In this document: piece after piece, positions 19,230 to 29,126 of the stretch
How positions within the stretch are numbered: the stretch's first letter is position 1
Layout of the letters: every line of letters begins with the position of its first letter
Assembly (NCBI GenBank): GCA_937139155.1
Contig: CAKZPI010000021.1
Coordinates: forward strand, 1-64,000
Direction of reading: 5' to 3'
From: an uncultured Flavobacteriales bacterium
Lineage (GTDB): Bacteria > Bacteroidota > Bacteroidia > Flavobacteriales > JBLHRE01
Length of the DNA: 64,000 nt
Notes under the pieces: generated by a model
What the model was told of the DNA's origin: nothing
What the model saw: the letters and a program-made list of their open reading frames with translations, nothing else
Databases searched by the model: none
Program-made: the position numbers and the translations under genes

Positions 19230-19547
19230 ATGGCAGTTGAATTAACAGAAAGTAATTTCGAAGAACTAGTAATAAACTCAGACAAGCCAGTTTTGGTTGA
19301 CTTCTGGGCAGAGTGGTGTGGACCTTGTAGAATGGTTGGACCCATTGTTGAAGAATTGGCTAAAGACTTTGACGGAAAGGCAGTTGTAGGAAAGGTGAAC
19401 GTAGACAGTCACGCTGGAATTTCTGGAAAATATGGAATTCGTAACATCCCAACCCTTTTGATCTTTAAGAACGGAGAGGTAGTTGACAAGCAAGTAGGAG
19501 CGGTTCCTAAGCCGGTTCTTGCTAAAAAGCTTGAAGCTCAATTATAA
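19230..19547 (+). CDS. trxA: Thioredoxin
   Basis: 105 residues with the active site WAEWCGPCRM at about residues 26-35, the cis-Pro loop RNIPTLLIF, and usual family length. A cytosolic disulfide reductase acting on ribonucleotide reductase and many other proteins. It is monocistronic, with its own promoter box and a strong terminator 20 bp downstream. Confidence 0.95.
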   Translation: MAVELTESNFEELVINSDKPVLVDFWAEWCGPCRMVGPIVEELAKDFDGKAVVGKVNVDSHAGISGKYGIRNIPTLLIFKNGEVVDKQVGAVPKPVLAKKLEAQL

Positions 19548-19567
19548 TTTATATCCGCTTTCGCGGG

Positions 19568-19598
19568 AAAAGGCCGAAGTTTTTGCTTCGGCCTTTTT
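19568..19598 (+). terminator. Rho-independent terminator after trxA
   Basis: Perfect stem AAAAGGCCGAAG (19568-19579) with CTTCGGCCTTTT (19586-19597), 6-nt loop, followed by T and AT-rich sequence. Confidence 0.9.
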
Positions 19599-19671
19599 AT
19601 TATAAGGAGGTTTGGCGGCAATCCTGCCATGAATCCTCCGTTATTGCTTAGCTTAGAGAAAAACACCGAAT

Positions 19672-20601
19672 ATGCCCATTCAACAAGAGCGATTTGAAGC
19701 CTTTGGAAGCCTTGAAATGAAGGCCAAGCAGGTGGTGGAAGGTTTTATAACCGGTCTGCATAAATCTCCCTTTCATGGTTTTTCCGTTGAATTTGCTGAG
19801 CATAGGCAGTATAACCCAGGTGAATCAACCCGGCATCTTGATTGGAAACTTTATGCTCGTACCGAAAAACTTTTTACAAAGCGGTATGAAGAGGAAACAA
19901 ACCTTAGGTGTCAACTCATCCTTGATACTTCACCGAGTATGTTCTATCCGGAATCTAAACGGTTAAAGGAAGGCGAGTTTTCAAAGATTCAGTTTTCTTG
20001 TATGGCCGCAGCTTCCATAATGTACCTACTTAGGTTGCAAAGAGACGCTGTGGGCCTTTCCATGTTTGATGAGCAGGTTCATACCCATACCCCCGTACGG
20101 TCTACCCGTGGACACCATAGAATTTTGAATGAAAGTTTAGAAAACTGGTTTGACCAAGTTCATCCCCCGAAAGGGAAGGGAACTCAAACAGCGGAAAACT
20201 TACATCTATTGGCTGAGCGCTTGCACCGAAGGTCTTTGGTGGTAATATTCACAGATGCCTTTGATGGAATTGAAAATCCCGACCCCTTGTTTTCAGCCTT
20301 GCAACACTTGAGGTATAATAAGCATGAGGTAATTCTATTCCATGTTCGGCATGATGGAGAAGAATTAAATCTTGAGTTTGAAAATAGGCCGTATACCTTT
20401 ATTGACCTTGAAGGGGGAGAGAAAGTAAAGCTTAATCCGGATGAAATTAAAAAGGCTTACCAAGACCGGGTGAAGTCTTTTGAACATGAACTAGACCTTA
20501 GATGTGGGCAAAATAGAATTGATTATGTTCCTTCTAATGTGGCCGCTGGCTTTGAACAGATATTACTACCTTTCTTGATGAAAAGGCAAGGCCTCCATTA
20601 A
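19672..20601 (+). CDS. DUF58 domain protein (MoxR-associated)
   Basis: 309 residues. Characteristic DUF58 signature near the middle of the first third: FAEHRQYNPGESTRHLDWKL, then a VWA-like start LILDTSPSM with a partly preserved MIDAS (DTSPS). These proteins usually pair with a MoxR AAA ATPase, which is not in the adjacent genes here. A role in envelope or stress-related complex assembly is known only in general terms. It is followed by a receiver protein 21 bp downstream, possibly co-transcribed. Confidence 0.85.
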   Translation: MPIQQERFEAFGSLEMKAKQVVEGFITGLHKSPFHGFSVEFAEHRQYNPGESTRHLDWKLYARTEKLFTKRYEEETNLRCQLILDTSPSMFYPESKRLKEGEFSKIQFSCMAAASIMYLLRLQRDAVGLSMFDEQVHTHTPVRSTRGHHRILNESLENWFDQVHPPKGKGTQTAENLHLLAERLHRRSLVVIFTDAFDGIENPDPLFSALQHLRYNKHEVILFHVRHDGEELNLEFENRPYTFIDLEGGEKVKLNPDEIKKAYQDRVKSFEHELDLRCGQNRIDYVPSNVAAGFEQILLPFLMKRQGLH

Positions 20602-20622
20602 TTTGTAATTTGATTTTCTCCA

Positions 20623-20994
20623 ATGAAAACCTATTCTGACAAAACGATCTTAATTGCTGAAGACAATGAGGTTAGTTTTTTCCTTTTGAAAGAAACCCTA
20701 GAGCCTATTAAGATTAATGTTATCAGGGCGGATAATGGTTTGGAGGCGGTTCGCCTTTTTAAAGAGGAGGACATTGATTTGGTTCTAATGGACATCCGAA
20801 TGCCTTATTTAAATGGGATGGAAGCTTTGGAAGAAATTCGTAAGATTTCAGCTGAGGTTCCGGTATATGCTCAAACGGCTCAGGTTTTTCCTGAAGAACA
20901 TTCCAAATACAAAGATTCAGGCTTCAATGGGGTGATTTCAAAGCCAATTGATTTGGAGATGATTCTTGAAATCCTTGAAAAGGAATTAGGTTAA
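20623..20994 (+). CDS. Single-domain response regulator
   Basis: 123 residues, receiver domain only: acidic pocket EDN (residues 14-16), phospho-acceptor Asp in LVLMDIRMPYLNG, conserved Lys in SKPID. There is no output domain. It is clearly similar to the C-terminal receiver of the large hybrid kinase at 21970-26370 (shared LVLMDI, NG and SKPI/PKPI wording), so it may be its phosphotransfer partner or a split-off copy. It ends 2 bp before the next gene. Confidence 0.88.
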   Translation: MKTYSDKTILIAEDNEVSFFLLKETLEPIKINVIRADNGLEAVRLFKEEDIDLVLMDIRMPYLNGMEALEEIRKISAEVPVYAQTAQVFPEEHSKYKDSGFNGVISKPIDLEMILEILEKELG

Positions 20995-20996
20995 CC

Positions 20997-21746
20997 ATGA
21001 GATTTTTATTTCTATTGAGCTTCTTAATCTTAGGAGCCACAGCCAATGGTCAGCTGGGTATTCAGTTTCAGTATCTGAACAAGGCAGATACCCTAATCAT
21101 AAAGAAAAGAGGAATTGAACCCAATGCTTGGAACCTCGTCATTGAGTCTTTCGGTAAGGAAGATCAATACCCCTTTTCCTTGAAAACCCATTTTGTTCTA
21201 GAAGGGGATACTTTTTATGAATTTAGCACCGTTCCAGGCCCTGGAAAACATCTTTTACATCAATATTTCCTAGATTCTAGAGAACAGTTAACCTTGTTTT
21301 CAAACCTTCACGACCGAAGAAAAGGAGAAATTTACTTAGACTCTGCCACGGTTTATTTTGAAAAAGACGACCGAGTGAAATCACCGAAAGCTGTGGCTTA
21401 CCATGAATTTCCCGGAGATTTATGGAGGAGTTTATCCGAAGTAAATCTTGATTTTAACCATGATTTTAAGGGCTCTCAATATTTAATTCTTGGGCTTACC
21501 GAAGACTTTACCCAAAGCAAATTGGTTTTAGAATTAAGCTTAAATGGGGTTAACCTTGAAGGGGAAGAAACGGGATTATTAGAAATAAAGGTTCAAGGAG
21601 ATATTCTTGAATTGAAACGGAGAATTATCCGAGTAGAAATTCCTGGCTTGGAAAACTTAAAGTCTGGATCTTACCAATTAAAGATCCTACCCGTTACTGA
21701 GAAAATAGGGGTGCATGGCGTAGATTTTATAAGCATTAGCAAATGA
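20997..21746 (+). CDS. Secreted protein of unknown function
   Basis: 249 residues. A signal peptide (residues 1-19, FLFLLSFLILGATANGQ) is followed by a beta-rich sequence without Cys. I recognise no family. The spacing (2 bp after the receiver gene, 4-bp overlap with the next) suggests an operon of receiver, this protein and a small protein. Confidence 0.65.
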   Translation: MRFLFLLSFLILGATANGQLGIQFQYLNKADTLIIKKRGIEPNAWNLVIESFGKEDQYPFSLKTHFVLEGDTFYEFSTVPGPGKHLLHQYFLDSREQLTLFSNLHDRRKGEIYLDSATVYFEKDDRVKSPKAVAYHEFPGDLWRSLSEVNLDFNHDFKGSQYLILGLTEDFTQSKLVLELSLNGVNLEGEETGLLEIKVQGDILELKRRIIRVEIPGLENLKSGSYQLKILPVTEKIGVHGVDFISISK

Positions 21747-21967
21747 AAATAAAATTTATATGGCCCTTTTATGGTCCCGACTCAAAGCAAACCGCAGAAC
21801 ATCATGCCGTTCATTTAAGGGACTTTTCCCAAAAGCATAAGCTAGACGCAGAGGTAGGGGTAGAAGGGCAAAATCATGCCCAGCATCAAGCTTATTTGAT
21901 TTCAGATGAGGAATACCTGCCCTTGATTAAAAACTCCTTACGACCCACCCAAGCATTCAGGGTTTAG
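21743..21967 (+). CDS. Small conserved-looking protein, unknown function
   Basis: 74 residues, overlapping the previous gene by 4 bp (ATGA). Composition is that of a soluble cytosolic protein with many His residues (AEHHAVHLRDF, NHAQHQAY) and a basic C-terminus. It has no recognised domain. It converges with the hybrid kinase gene, whose stop lies 3 bp away. Confidence 0.6.
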   Translation: MKIKFIWPFYGPDSKQTAEHHAVHLRDFSQKHKLDAEVGVEGQNHAQHQAYLISDEEYLPLIKNSLRPTQAFRV

Positions 21968-21969
21968 GT

Positions 21970-24900
21970 TTATGTATACTCATTCAAAGCCTTGAACAAG
22001 ACTTCTTGCTCAATGGGTTTAGGAATTACCATATTACAACCTGCCTTGGTGATTCTTTCCCTTTCGTTTTCAAGAGCGTAAGAGGTTTGAGCAAGGATTG
22101 GAACCACGGCGTTTAATGAGCGGATGGCCTTGGTTGCGTCAATTCCATTTAAAACAGGAAGCTTTATATCCATCAAAACAAGATCCACTTTGTTGGCTTT
22201 AAACAAAGATATCGCCTCACTTCCGTCTACGGCATGCAGGATGTTTACATCAAACTGCTTGAGAATTTGCTCAAGTAAAATAAAGTTATCCTCTTCGTCC
22301 TCACCAATCAAAATGGTTTTTCCTTTTAGCTTCGATTTAAGTTTAGTTAAATCAACCAAAGACCCATTATTTGTTTTAGTCTTAGAGTACTTAATGGGTA
22401 ATTTGATGTTGAATATTGAGCCTTTACCAGGGCTTGATTCAAGTCTTATTTTTCCTCCCAAAGCTTCTACCAAGCCTTTGGTGATGGCAAGGCCTAATCC
22501 GGTTCCTGTGGCCAAACTTTGGTTTTCAACTTGGTAGAAACGCTTGAAAATATTCTCTTGTTCAAATTCGGGGATGCCAATGCCTGAATCCTTTACTTGA
22601 ATTTCCAACATAGACTCTGAAATGGGTTCACAGGAAAGTTCAATGTGGCCTGAGTCAGTGAATTTACCAGCGTTGCTTAAAAGGTTATTCAGAATTTGAA
22701 CCAGCCTGTTTTTGTCGGCTTCAACAACTTTACTTTCCAAAGACTTATGAACCTTGAGTTTGAAAACCAGGTCTTGTTTATGTGCAAAATTATTACGTTG
22801 AGCCTCAATCGTTTGGTCAAATACCTTGGCCAAATTAAAGGTGGTGAGCATGAGTTGAATTTCATTCGCCTCAATTTTTGATATATCTACTAAGTCATTG
22901 ATAAGACCGAGTAGAATTTGGCCTTGCTGGTTAATAATCTCCACATACTTGCTTCGCTTTTCATCAGGAATATTATTCTGCTTAAGCAAATGGGTAAAAC
23001 CTATGATGGAGTTCATAGGGGTTCTTATCTCATGACTTAAATTGGCTAGAAATGCTGATTTTAAGCGGTCAGACCTTTCGGCTTTTTCAATGGCAACCTT
23101 AATGGCTTTATCCGCTTTCTTGCTCTCGGTAATATCCGAAAGGGTTACCGCAAATTCTCCTTTTTTGGGTGCGAATATATTGGCGGAAACCCACTGTTTC
23201 CCTTTTGGAAGATAAATTTCTAGTGAGTTTTTTTGAAGGGTATTTGCAGAATTAAAGCATGCCTTCAGAAACTTCTCATGATTGAACAGAGCTATATTTT
23301 TCAGTTCAGCAGACTTTTTCCCCATTAGGTTACTACGGTCAATGCCTGTGAAAAGCTCAATATTATTATTCACATCGATAATTACCCAGTTGTTGGAGTT
23401 CACTGCTTTTGCGTGAATGAAACCTTCTGACATGGATTCGAACAAAAGCCTTAATCTAGACTCATTTAACTCAATCAACTCCTGCTTTTTCCTAATTTCA
23501 TCGGTATCCATCACCATGGCGATGAGATGGTTATTATTACCTTCCGTCTTTTTGTTAAAAGTTAATGTAAGGGCGCCCCAAGCAAATTTATTTCCACCCT
23601 TCAGAAATTTAAGTTGACCAGAATAGGTGTTGATTTTACCTGCAATAAGTTTTTCGAATTTTTCCTTGAATGCATCTTGGCTATCAGGATGAATGATTTC
23701 TTTTAAATGGGAACCGTTCAATTTTAATTTGCTCTGACCTGTGAAATCCTCAAAGGCTGGGTTCACGTTCAAGAATTCCCCTTCAATATTCAGGGTGCTA
23801 ATGCCAATGGGTGAATTATCAATGACGGATGAAAGTTCATTCTTCCAATCCATCAAATCAGCCTGGGTGTTTTTCAGCTTTGAGATATCCGTAAGAGTGG
23901 CTACCACTCCATTGATGATTTTATTGTTGGTGATGAAAGGATTGGTTCTGCATAAAAACCAATTGCCATATATGTCTTGAATCTCAAATTCACTTACCTT
24001 AAAGCTATTTAAAGCCTGCTTGATGTTTGAGGTAAAAGTCTTTTGATCTGAATCATTAAAAGAGGATGCGAAAATTTCAATGGGCCGGCCAATGTCTTTT
24101 TCTTGAAGTTTAAAATGGCGGCCGATGCTTGGGGTATATTTCCGGATGCAAAGGTCTTTGTCTAAGAATAAGGTGGCTATATTGTTTGAGTTCAGCAGGT
24201 TGTTGATGTCGTTGTTCAACTCACTTAATTCACGGTTTTTGAATTGAAGCTCGGTATTAACCGTATACAGCTCTTCGTTAACCGATTGAAGCTCTTCATT
24301 GGTGCTCTGAAGTTCTTCATTGCTGGCCATTAATTCTTCATTGCTGGCCTGAAGCTCTTCGTTTGAGGTTTCCATTTCCTCAACCACATTCTGCAATTCA
24401 TATTGTGATTTTTGAAGGCTAGACTCTAAAAATTCAATTTGATTTTTTGCGGATTCGGTTAAGTCTTCTAACCTAACTTCCTTTATCTTGCTGGCTTCGG
24501 AGATTCCAGACTTGAGAATTTCTATATAATATATATTGGATAGGTAAAGGGTATCTACTACCTCAAATTGCAAATCAACTGGGTCTTTATCCTTGTCGAA
24601 TTTGACTCCTGAAATCTTTAAGGCCGTTAACTCATCTTCTACAAGTTTTTGAAGGGAGGTCTTTATAAGGGTAATTAATGACTTATACTTTAAGTTTTCT
24701 AAGCTTAGAGAAGTAACTCCAGCTCGTACCTGGACCAAATCTTCAAACATACCACTTAGGTAAAGTATTTGGTTTTGCTTATCAATGAAAAGAGAAGACT
24801 TAACCTCTCGGTCAACAATATACTTGGTGAAATTAGACTCTGCACTTACCCTTTTCGGACGGATTGATTGAAGTTCAGGTAAATCTGAAATTTTATTTTT

Positions 24901-26370
24901 CAAGGCCTTATACCGGTAGTTTTGATCTCTGATTGAGCCCGGTATAACCTTTTCAGAGGAAATGTTTTGGTAAATTCTCCACTTCTTGTTTAAGGTGTCA
25001 AAGTATTTTTCGACAGGACCGAGGGTCTCACTGTTTCCTAAAAACAAATAACCGTGCAATTTCAAGGCAAACTGGAACATGGCCAAAACCCGTTCTTGAG
25101 CTTCGTTTTCGATGTAAATCAAAAAGTTTCTACAGGTAACAAGGTCAACCCGAATAAAAGGTGGGTCCTTTAGCAAGTTGTGAACTGAGAAAACTAAATT
25201 ATCTCTAACAGATTTTACAATTTCATATTTCTCCCCAACAACATTGAAATATTTCCCTAAGATCTCTTCGGATATTTCAGCCATAGAGTTTCTTGAATAA
25301 ACCCCTTGTGAAGCCTTTTCAATGGCTCTAGGATCCACATCCGTTGCAAATATTTTAAATCGATAGTTCTTTCCAATTTTTCGAAGGTGCTCATGAATTA
25401 ATATGGCCAGAGAATATGCTTCTTCTCCGGTAGAGCAGGCGGCGACCCAAATTCTAATAGGTTTTTCAGGGTCTGGTTCACCGGTGAACATATTCGGAAT
25501 AACCTCCGTCCTTAAAATCTCATAAGCTTCTTTGTTTCGGAAAAAGCTGGTTACACCTATTAAGAACTCTGACTTTAATAATTGAACTTCGTCTTCATTT
25601 TTTTGGATGTAATCGAAATACTCGCTTAGGTTTTTATTCTTGGTTGCCAAGAATCTTTTGGCCAGCCTACGTATTAAGGTATTCTTTTTATAGGCATGAA
25701 AATCAATTCCTTTTCCTTTTCGAATATGGTTAAGAAGAATCTTAAACATATGGTCTTCGCTAAGCCCATCATAGTCTAATTCATTAAACCGCTCTTTGGT
25801 TACAATGATCCTGTGTATCTCTTTTGAAATTTCTTTGGGGCTTAACATGAAATCTACAAGGTCAGTATCCATAGCCGCATTCGGCATCCCATTAAACTGG
25901 GCGGTTTCTGGATCTTGTACCATTATGATGCCTCCAGTTTCCTTAATGGTTTTTATTCCACGTGAACCATCCGTTCCCGTACCAGAAAGCACCACCCCAA
26001 TGGCCTGCTCTTTAAACTCCTTGCCTAAACTGTGAAAGAATAAATCAATTGGGAAATTAAGGCCATGGTTTTTAGGGCGTTCTAAGAGCTTTAATTTCCC
26101 GTCTTCAACTACCAGATTTTTCTCTTTGGGGTTGAGGTAAATGGTATTAGGCTTAATGGCCATGCCTGATTTGGCCGTATAAATGTCTAAATGCGTATGC
26201 TTGCTCAGCAATTCACTCATTAAACTCTCAAAATTCGGGGAAAGGTGTTGAACAATAATGAAGCTACTATTCAGGCCTTTATCAATATTGTCAAACACTT
26301 TTTGAAGTGCATCAAGCCCCCCAGCTGAGGCTCCTATGCCAATAACATAATGCTTTGAAATGTCTGCCAT
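21970..26370 (-). CDS. CheB-CheR-PAS-histidine kinase-receiver hybrid
   Basis: 1466 residues. Order: CheB-type methylesterase (residues 8-190; GIGASAGGLDAL, VVLSGTGTDGS), CheR-type methyltransferase (about 205-480; AACSTGEEAYSLA), a coiled coil of NEELQ/NEEL repeats (about 655-720), PAS domains (about 735-1095), HisKA with LSHEIRTPMNSIIGF (His near 1117), HATPase (GIGIP, GTGLGLAI) and a C-terminal receiver (LVLMDIKLP, Asp near 1398). Such fusions occur in environmental bacteria as signalling hubs independent of a flagellar chemotaxis operon. There is no transmembrane segment, so it is cytosolic. Full length from the ATG at 26370. Confidence 0.93.
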   Translation of the reverse strand: MADISKHYVIGIGASAGGLDALQKVFDNIDKGLNSSFIIVQHLSPNFESLMSELLSKHTHLDIYTAKSGMAIKPNTIYLNPKEKNLVVEDGKLKLLERPKNHGLNFPIDLFFHSLGKEFKEQAIGVVLSGTGTDGSRGIKTIKETGGIIMVQDPETAQFNGMPNAAMDTDLVDFMLSPKEISKEIHRIIVTKERFNELDYDGLSEDHMFKILLNHIRKGKGIDFHAYKKNTLIRRLAKRFLATKNKNLSEYFDYIQKNEDEVQLLKSEFLIGVTSFFRNKEAYEILRTEVIPNMFTGEPDPEKPIRIWVAACSTGEEAYSLAILIHEHLRKIGKNYRFKIFATDVDPRAIEKASQGVYSRNSMAEISEEILGKYFNVVGEKYEIVKSVRDNLVFSVHNLLKDPPFIRVDLVTCRNFLIYIENEAQERVLAMFQFALKLHGYLFLGNSETLGPVEKYFDTLNKKWRIYQNISSEKVIPGSIRDQNYRYKALKNKISDLPELQSIRPKRVSAESNFTKYIVDREVKSSLFIDKQNQILYLSGMFEDLVQVRAGVTSLSLENLKYKSLITLIKTSLQKLVEDELTALKISGVKFDKDKDPVDLQFEVVDTLYLSNIYYIEILKSGISEASKIKEVRLEDLTESAKNQIEFLESSLQKSQYELQNVVEEMETSNEELQASNEELMASNEELQSTNEELQSVNEELYTVNTELQFKNRELSELNNDINNLLNSNNIATLFLDKDLCIRKYTPSIGRHFKLQEKDIGRPIEIFASSFNDSDQKTFTSNIKQALNSFKVSEFEIQDIYGNWFLCRTNPFITNNKIINGVVATLTDISKLKNTQADLMDWKNELSSVIDNSPIGISTLNIEGEFLNVNPAFEDFTGQSKLKLNGSHLKEIIHPDSQDAFKEKFEKLIAGKINTYSGQLKFLKGGNKFAWGALTLTFNKKTEGNNNHLIAMVMDTDEIRKKQELIELNESRLRLLFESMSEGFIHAKAVNSNNWVIIDVNNNIELFTGIDRSNLMGKKSAELKNIALFNHEKFLKACFNSANTLQKNSLEIYLPKGKQWVSANIFAPKKGEFAVTLSDITESKKADKAIKVAIEKAERSDRLKSAFLANLSHEIRTPMNSIIGFTHLLKQNNIPDEKRSKYVEIINQQGQILLGLINDLVDISKIEANEIQLMLTTFNLAKVFDQTIEAQRNNFAHKQDLVFKLKVHKSLESKVVEADKNRLVQILNNLLSNAGKFTDSGHIELSCEPISESMLEIQVKDSGIGIPEFEQENIFKRFYQVENQSLATGTGLGLAITKGLVEALGGKIRLESSPGKGSIFNIKLPIKYSKTKTNNGSLVDLTKLKSKLKGKTILIGEDEEDNFILLEQILKQFDVNILHAVDGSEAISLFKANKVDLVLMDIKLPVLNGIDATKAIRSLNAVVPILAQTSYALENERERITKAGCNMVIPKPIEQEVLFKALNEYT

Positions 26371-26525
26371 TTCTAATTCTTTGCGGTTGTTTGCAATATA
26401 GGGTTTTGCTCATTCTATTTTTTCACTTAATCTTTTGCATTTAACAGGGAGATAAAAAAACAGGCTGTTTCTTATTAATCTGCTCGTTCATTGCAATCTA
26501 GGGAAATTTAAAGCCTAGTTTATCA

Positions 26526-26533
26526 TACTTTTG
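26526..26533 (+). promoter_or_regulatory. -7 promoter element for the M61 peptidase gene
   Basis: TACTTTTG matches TAnnTTTG, 18 bp before the ATG at 26552, giving a very short leader. The 180-bp interval 26371-26551 separates this gene from the divergent hybrid kinase. Confidence 0.55.
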
Positions 26534-26551
26534 GGGCCTTAAAAATACCGT

Positions 26552-28414
26552 ATGAAAGTTTTCCTTACCCTGATGGGAGTAGTTTTTGGCTTAAACGCCT
26601 TTTCGCAATTGCAATACTCGGTTTCCTTAACCGATGTAGAAAAGGATGAAATCCAAGTAATCCTATATCCTCCAACGATTCAATCTCAAGAAATTGAATT
26701 TTGCTTCCCAATGACCATTCCAGGTACCTATGCGGTTTTGGATTTTGGAAGGTTCATTTCCAGCTTTAAAGCCTTTGATCAGGAAGGAAAGAAGTTGAAG
26801 GTTAAAAAATCGGGTAAAAACTGCTATCGAATTCTAAATGCATCTGCCTTAGCAAGAATCACCTACCAAGTGGAGGATACCTGGGATGCCAAAAAGAGAA
26901 AAAACAAGGTATTTGAACCGGCCGGAACCAATTTTGAAGATTCCAAAAACTTCGTGTTCACAAACTCTGGAGTCTTTGGTTTTTTCAAAGGAATGGAGGA
27001 TGTCCCGGTGGAATTAACCGTAACTCAGCCAGAGGGTTTCTTTGGTTTAACCGCCATGCCAACCAAAGTTTTAAGTCCTACTCAACAGGTATTTCAAGCC
27101 CGTGATTACCATCAATTGGTAGACTGCCCCATCCTGTTCTTTGAACCCGATACCGCCCAATTTAAGGTGGGTGACTGCCAAGTAACCATTGGGGTGTACC
27201 GTGAGAACGGTGAAACAGGAATGGCCAAAGCCATTTACGAATCCATTAAACCCAGCATGGAGGCAATCGAAGCTTTTGTGGGTGATCTTCCGGTTGAAAA
27301 TTATGCCTACCTGGTTTATGCTCCTGATTTACGAGAGGTGGGCGCCATGCTCAACGGTACCAGCGATGCGGGTCTTTTGAAAAAAGTTTGGACCATCTTG
27401 CCCTTGATCGGGAAGGGGTTTGGAGCCTTGGAGCACCAGAACTCATCGCTTTATTACATGCCTGAATTTTCAGACTCAAATTTGGTAGGCGATATGGTTG
27501 ACGTTGCCATTCATGAATTCATGCACATCATTACCCCCCTGAACCTCCACTCTGAATACATCGGCGATTTCAATTATGCCAATCCCCAAATGTCAGAACA
27601 CCTTTGGCTCTACGAAGGGGTAACCGAATATTTTGCGGGAATCATTCAGCTTAAAGGAGGCCTGATTGATCTTGAGGATTATTTCAATGTAATGCGGGGT
27701 AAAATTCGCCAGGCCCAATCCTATCCTGATGATATGCCCTTTGCGGAAATGAGCCGAAATGTATTTGATAAACCGTATAAGAAACAATACACCCAAGTGT
27801 ATATGCGGGGAGCGGTAATGGGTTTGATGCTCGACATTGAAATCATGCGCCTTACCAATGGAGAGAAAACACTGATTGATGTTCTCTTTGAATTGATTGA
27901 GGATTTTGGAATGGAAAAAGCCTTCAAAGAAGACGAAATTGTTCCGGCCATGGTTTCTAAAGTGCATCCTGATTTACAGAAGTTTTTTGACAATTATGTT
28001 TACGGAACCAAACCCTTAGACATTAAAGAATCAATGGCTTACGCCGGAATAGATTATGTTGAGGAAAGGGAAGAAAATGTGGCCATGAACCCGGTTACCG
28101 ATAACGATGTTAAAATCAATGCGGTGAACATTTTTGAATGGGTAACGGTTCGAAAAGTAGGGAAGGAGGACTGGGTTGGTTTCCAGGAAGGAGATCAAAT
28201 TCCGACGGATTACATGTCCTATTTCAAAACCGAAGAGGGCGATTACCTACCCGAAGGCACAGTGGTGAAACTTCCCCTTATTCGCAAGGAGGTGCAAACA
28301 ACCTTGGATGTTCCGGTGCGCTATACCTCAAAAACCATTCGCCATGAATTCAAGGTCATGGAAGAAATGAGCCCAGAACAGGAAGATGTTTTTGAGGCGT
28401 TAACTGCGAATTAG
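26552..28414 (+). CDS. M61 (glycyl aminopeptidase-like) metallopeptidase
   Basis: 620 residues with a signal peptide ending near FSQ. The zinc site HEFMH lies near residue 321 and the downstream Glu in LWLYEGVTEYFAG. The N-terminal beta domain typical of M61 has the YSVSLTDVEKDEIQV start. The C-terminal PDZ part is shorter or more diverged than usual (FEWVTVRKVGKEDWVGFQEGDQIP). Periplasmic or surface aminopeptidase by family. Confidence 0.88.
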   Translation: MKVFLTLMGVVFGLNAFSQLQYSVSLTDVEKDEIQVILYPPTIQSQEIEFCFPMTIPGTYAVLDFGRFISSFKAFDQEGKKLKVKKSGKNCYRILNASALARITYQVEDTWDAKKRKNKVFEPAGTNFEDSKNFVFTNSGVFGFFKGMEDVPVELTVTQPEGFFGLTAMPTKVLSPTQQVFQARDYHQLVDCPILFFEPDTAQFKVGDCQVTIGVYRENGETGMAKAIYESIKPSMEAIEAFVGDLPVENYAYLVYAPDLREVGAMLNGTSDAGLLKKVWTILPLIGKGFGALEHQNSSLYYMPEFSDSNLVGDMVDVAIHEFMHIITPLNLHSEYIGDFNYANPQMSEHLWLYEGVTEYFAGIIQLKGGLIDLEDYFNVMRGKIRQAQSYPDDMPFAEMSRNVFDKPYKKQYTQVYMRGAVMGLMLDIEIMRLTNGEKTLIDVLFELIEDFGMEKAFKEDEIVPAMVSKVHPDLQKFFDNYVYGTKPLDIKESMAYAGIDYVEEREENVAMNPVTDNDVKINAVNIFEWVTVRKVGKEDWVGFQEGDQIPTDYMSYFKTEEGDYLPEGTVVKLPLIRKEVQTTLDVPVRYTSKTIRHEFKVMEEMSPEQEDVFEALTAN

Positions 28415-29126
28415 GCGAGCTGAATCATCAGTATGGACGGCGAATTGTTTGAATTCTAATGGGGCAAGATTTCCATGTGTTTTGGGACTTAAACTTTCTG
28501 TGATTTCCCAGGCCCATTGAAATTCAATATATTTCCAAAAGAATTCAGGCATAGCCGCTTATGGTGAGGTTGGGCTCATAGCCAACCCCTCACTGACTCA
28601 AAAGATTGTACCCTTCATGCGTTTCATCCTTGTTTTTATTTGGGGTCTTTATCCTTGTATATCTGTTTATTACCAGATAAACAATAATATCTGCTTAATA
28701 ACAGATAATTACTAATATCTGCTTATGAGGAGATATTTCAGGGGAGCTTTTAAACTGAGAAGGACTCCGACGATGACTTCGTAATGTCAATGACCGAGAT
28801 CGGTGAATTTCTTTGTAAAAATCTCATTACCTGAATGCTAAACTTCCTGATTTGCCCTCTTTCACCTTTTCGTCACCCTGAAAACGGCGGTTGAGCTAAG
28901 AAATAAGGACTTGAACCTTGGGTTTAGCGAGGGTAAAAAAGCAAATTAAGCTTACAGCTCTTAATTTCCCCAAAATGCAATGTAGTTTTACATCTTAAAG
29001 TTTAATGGGAAATTTAAACAACTCATTGGAAAACCTTCCAAGTTCTTTAGCGCCATCACCTGGGATCTACCTAAGGAGTATAGATGTTTCGTTTATTTCG
29101 TTTATTTTTGTAAAAACAGGCATATA
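28415..29126. other. Long intergenic region before the toxin-antitoxin pair
   Basis: 712 bp without a convincing gene. It contains the 28-bp-periodic inverted repeats (28660-28735) and, near the end, a good -7 element TATTTTTG at 29103-29110, 17 bp before the antitoxin ATG. Nothing else recognised. Confidence 0.6.
28660..28735. repeat. Three inverted repeats at exact 28-bp spacing
   Basis: Three 20-bp units of TATCTG-N8-CAGATA start at 28660, 28688 and 28716, a fixed 28-bp period. The third ends GAGATA, one mismatch. The N8 of units 2 and 3 both begin CTTA. This looks like a multi-site operator or iteron array; no gene begins within 390 bp downstream. Confidence 0.8.

Noticed and set aside
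28660..28735. CRISPR array
   Set aside because: The period is regular, but the units are inverted repeats separated by only 8 bp, with no distinct spacers and no cas genes.
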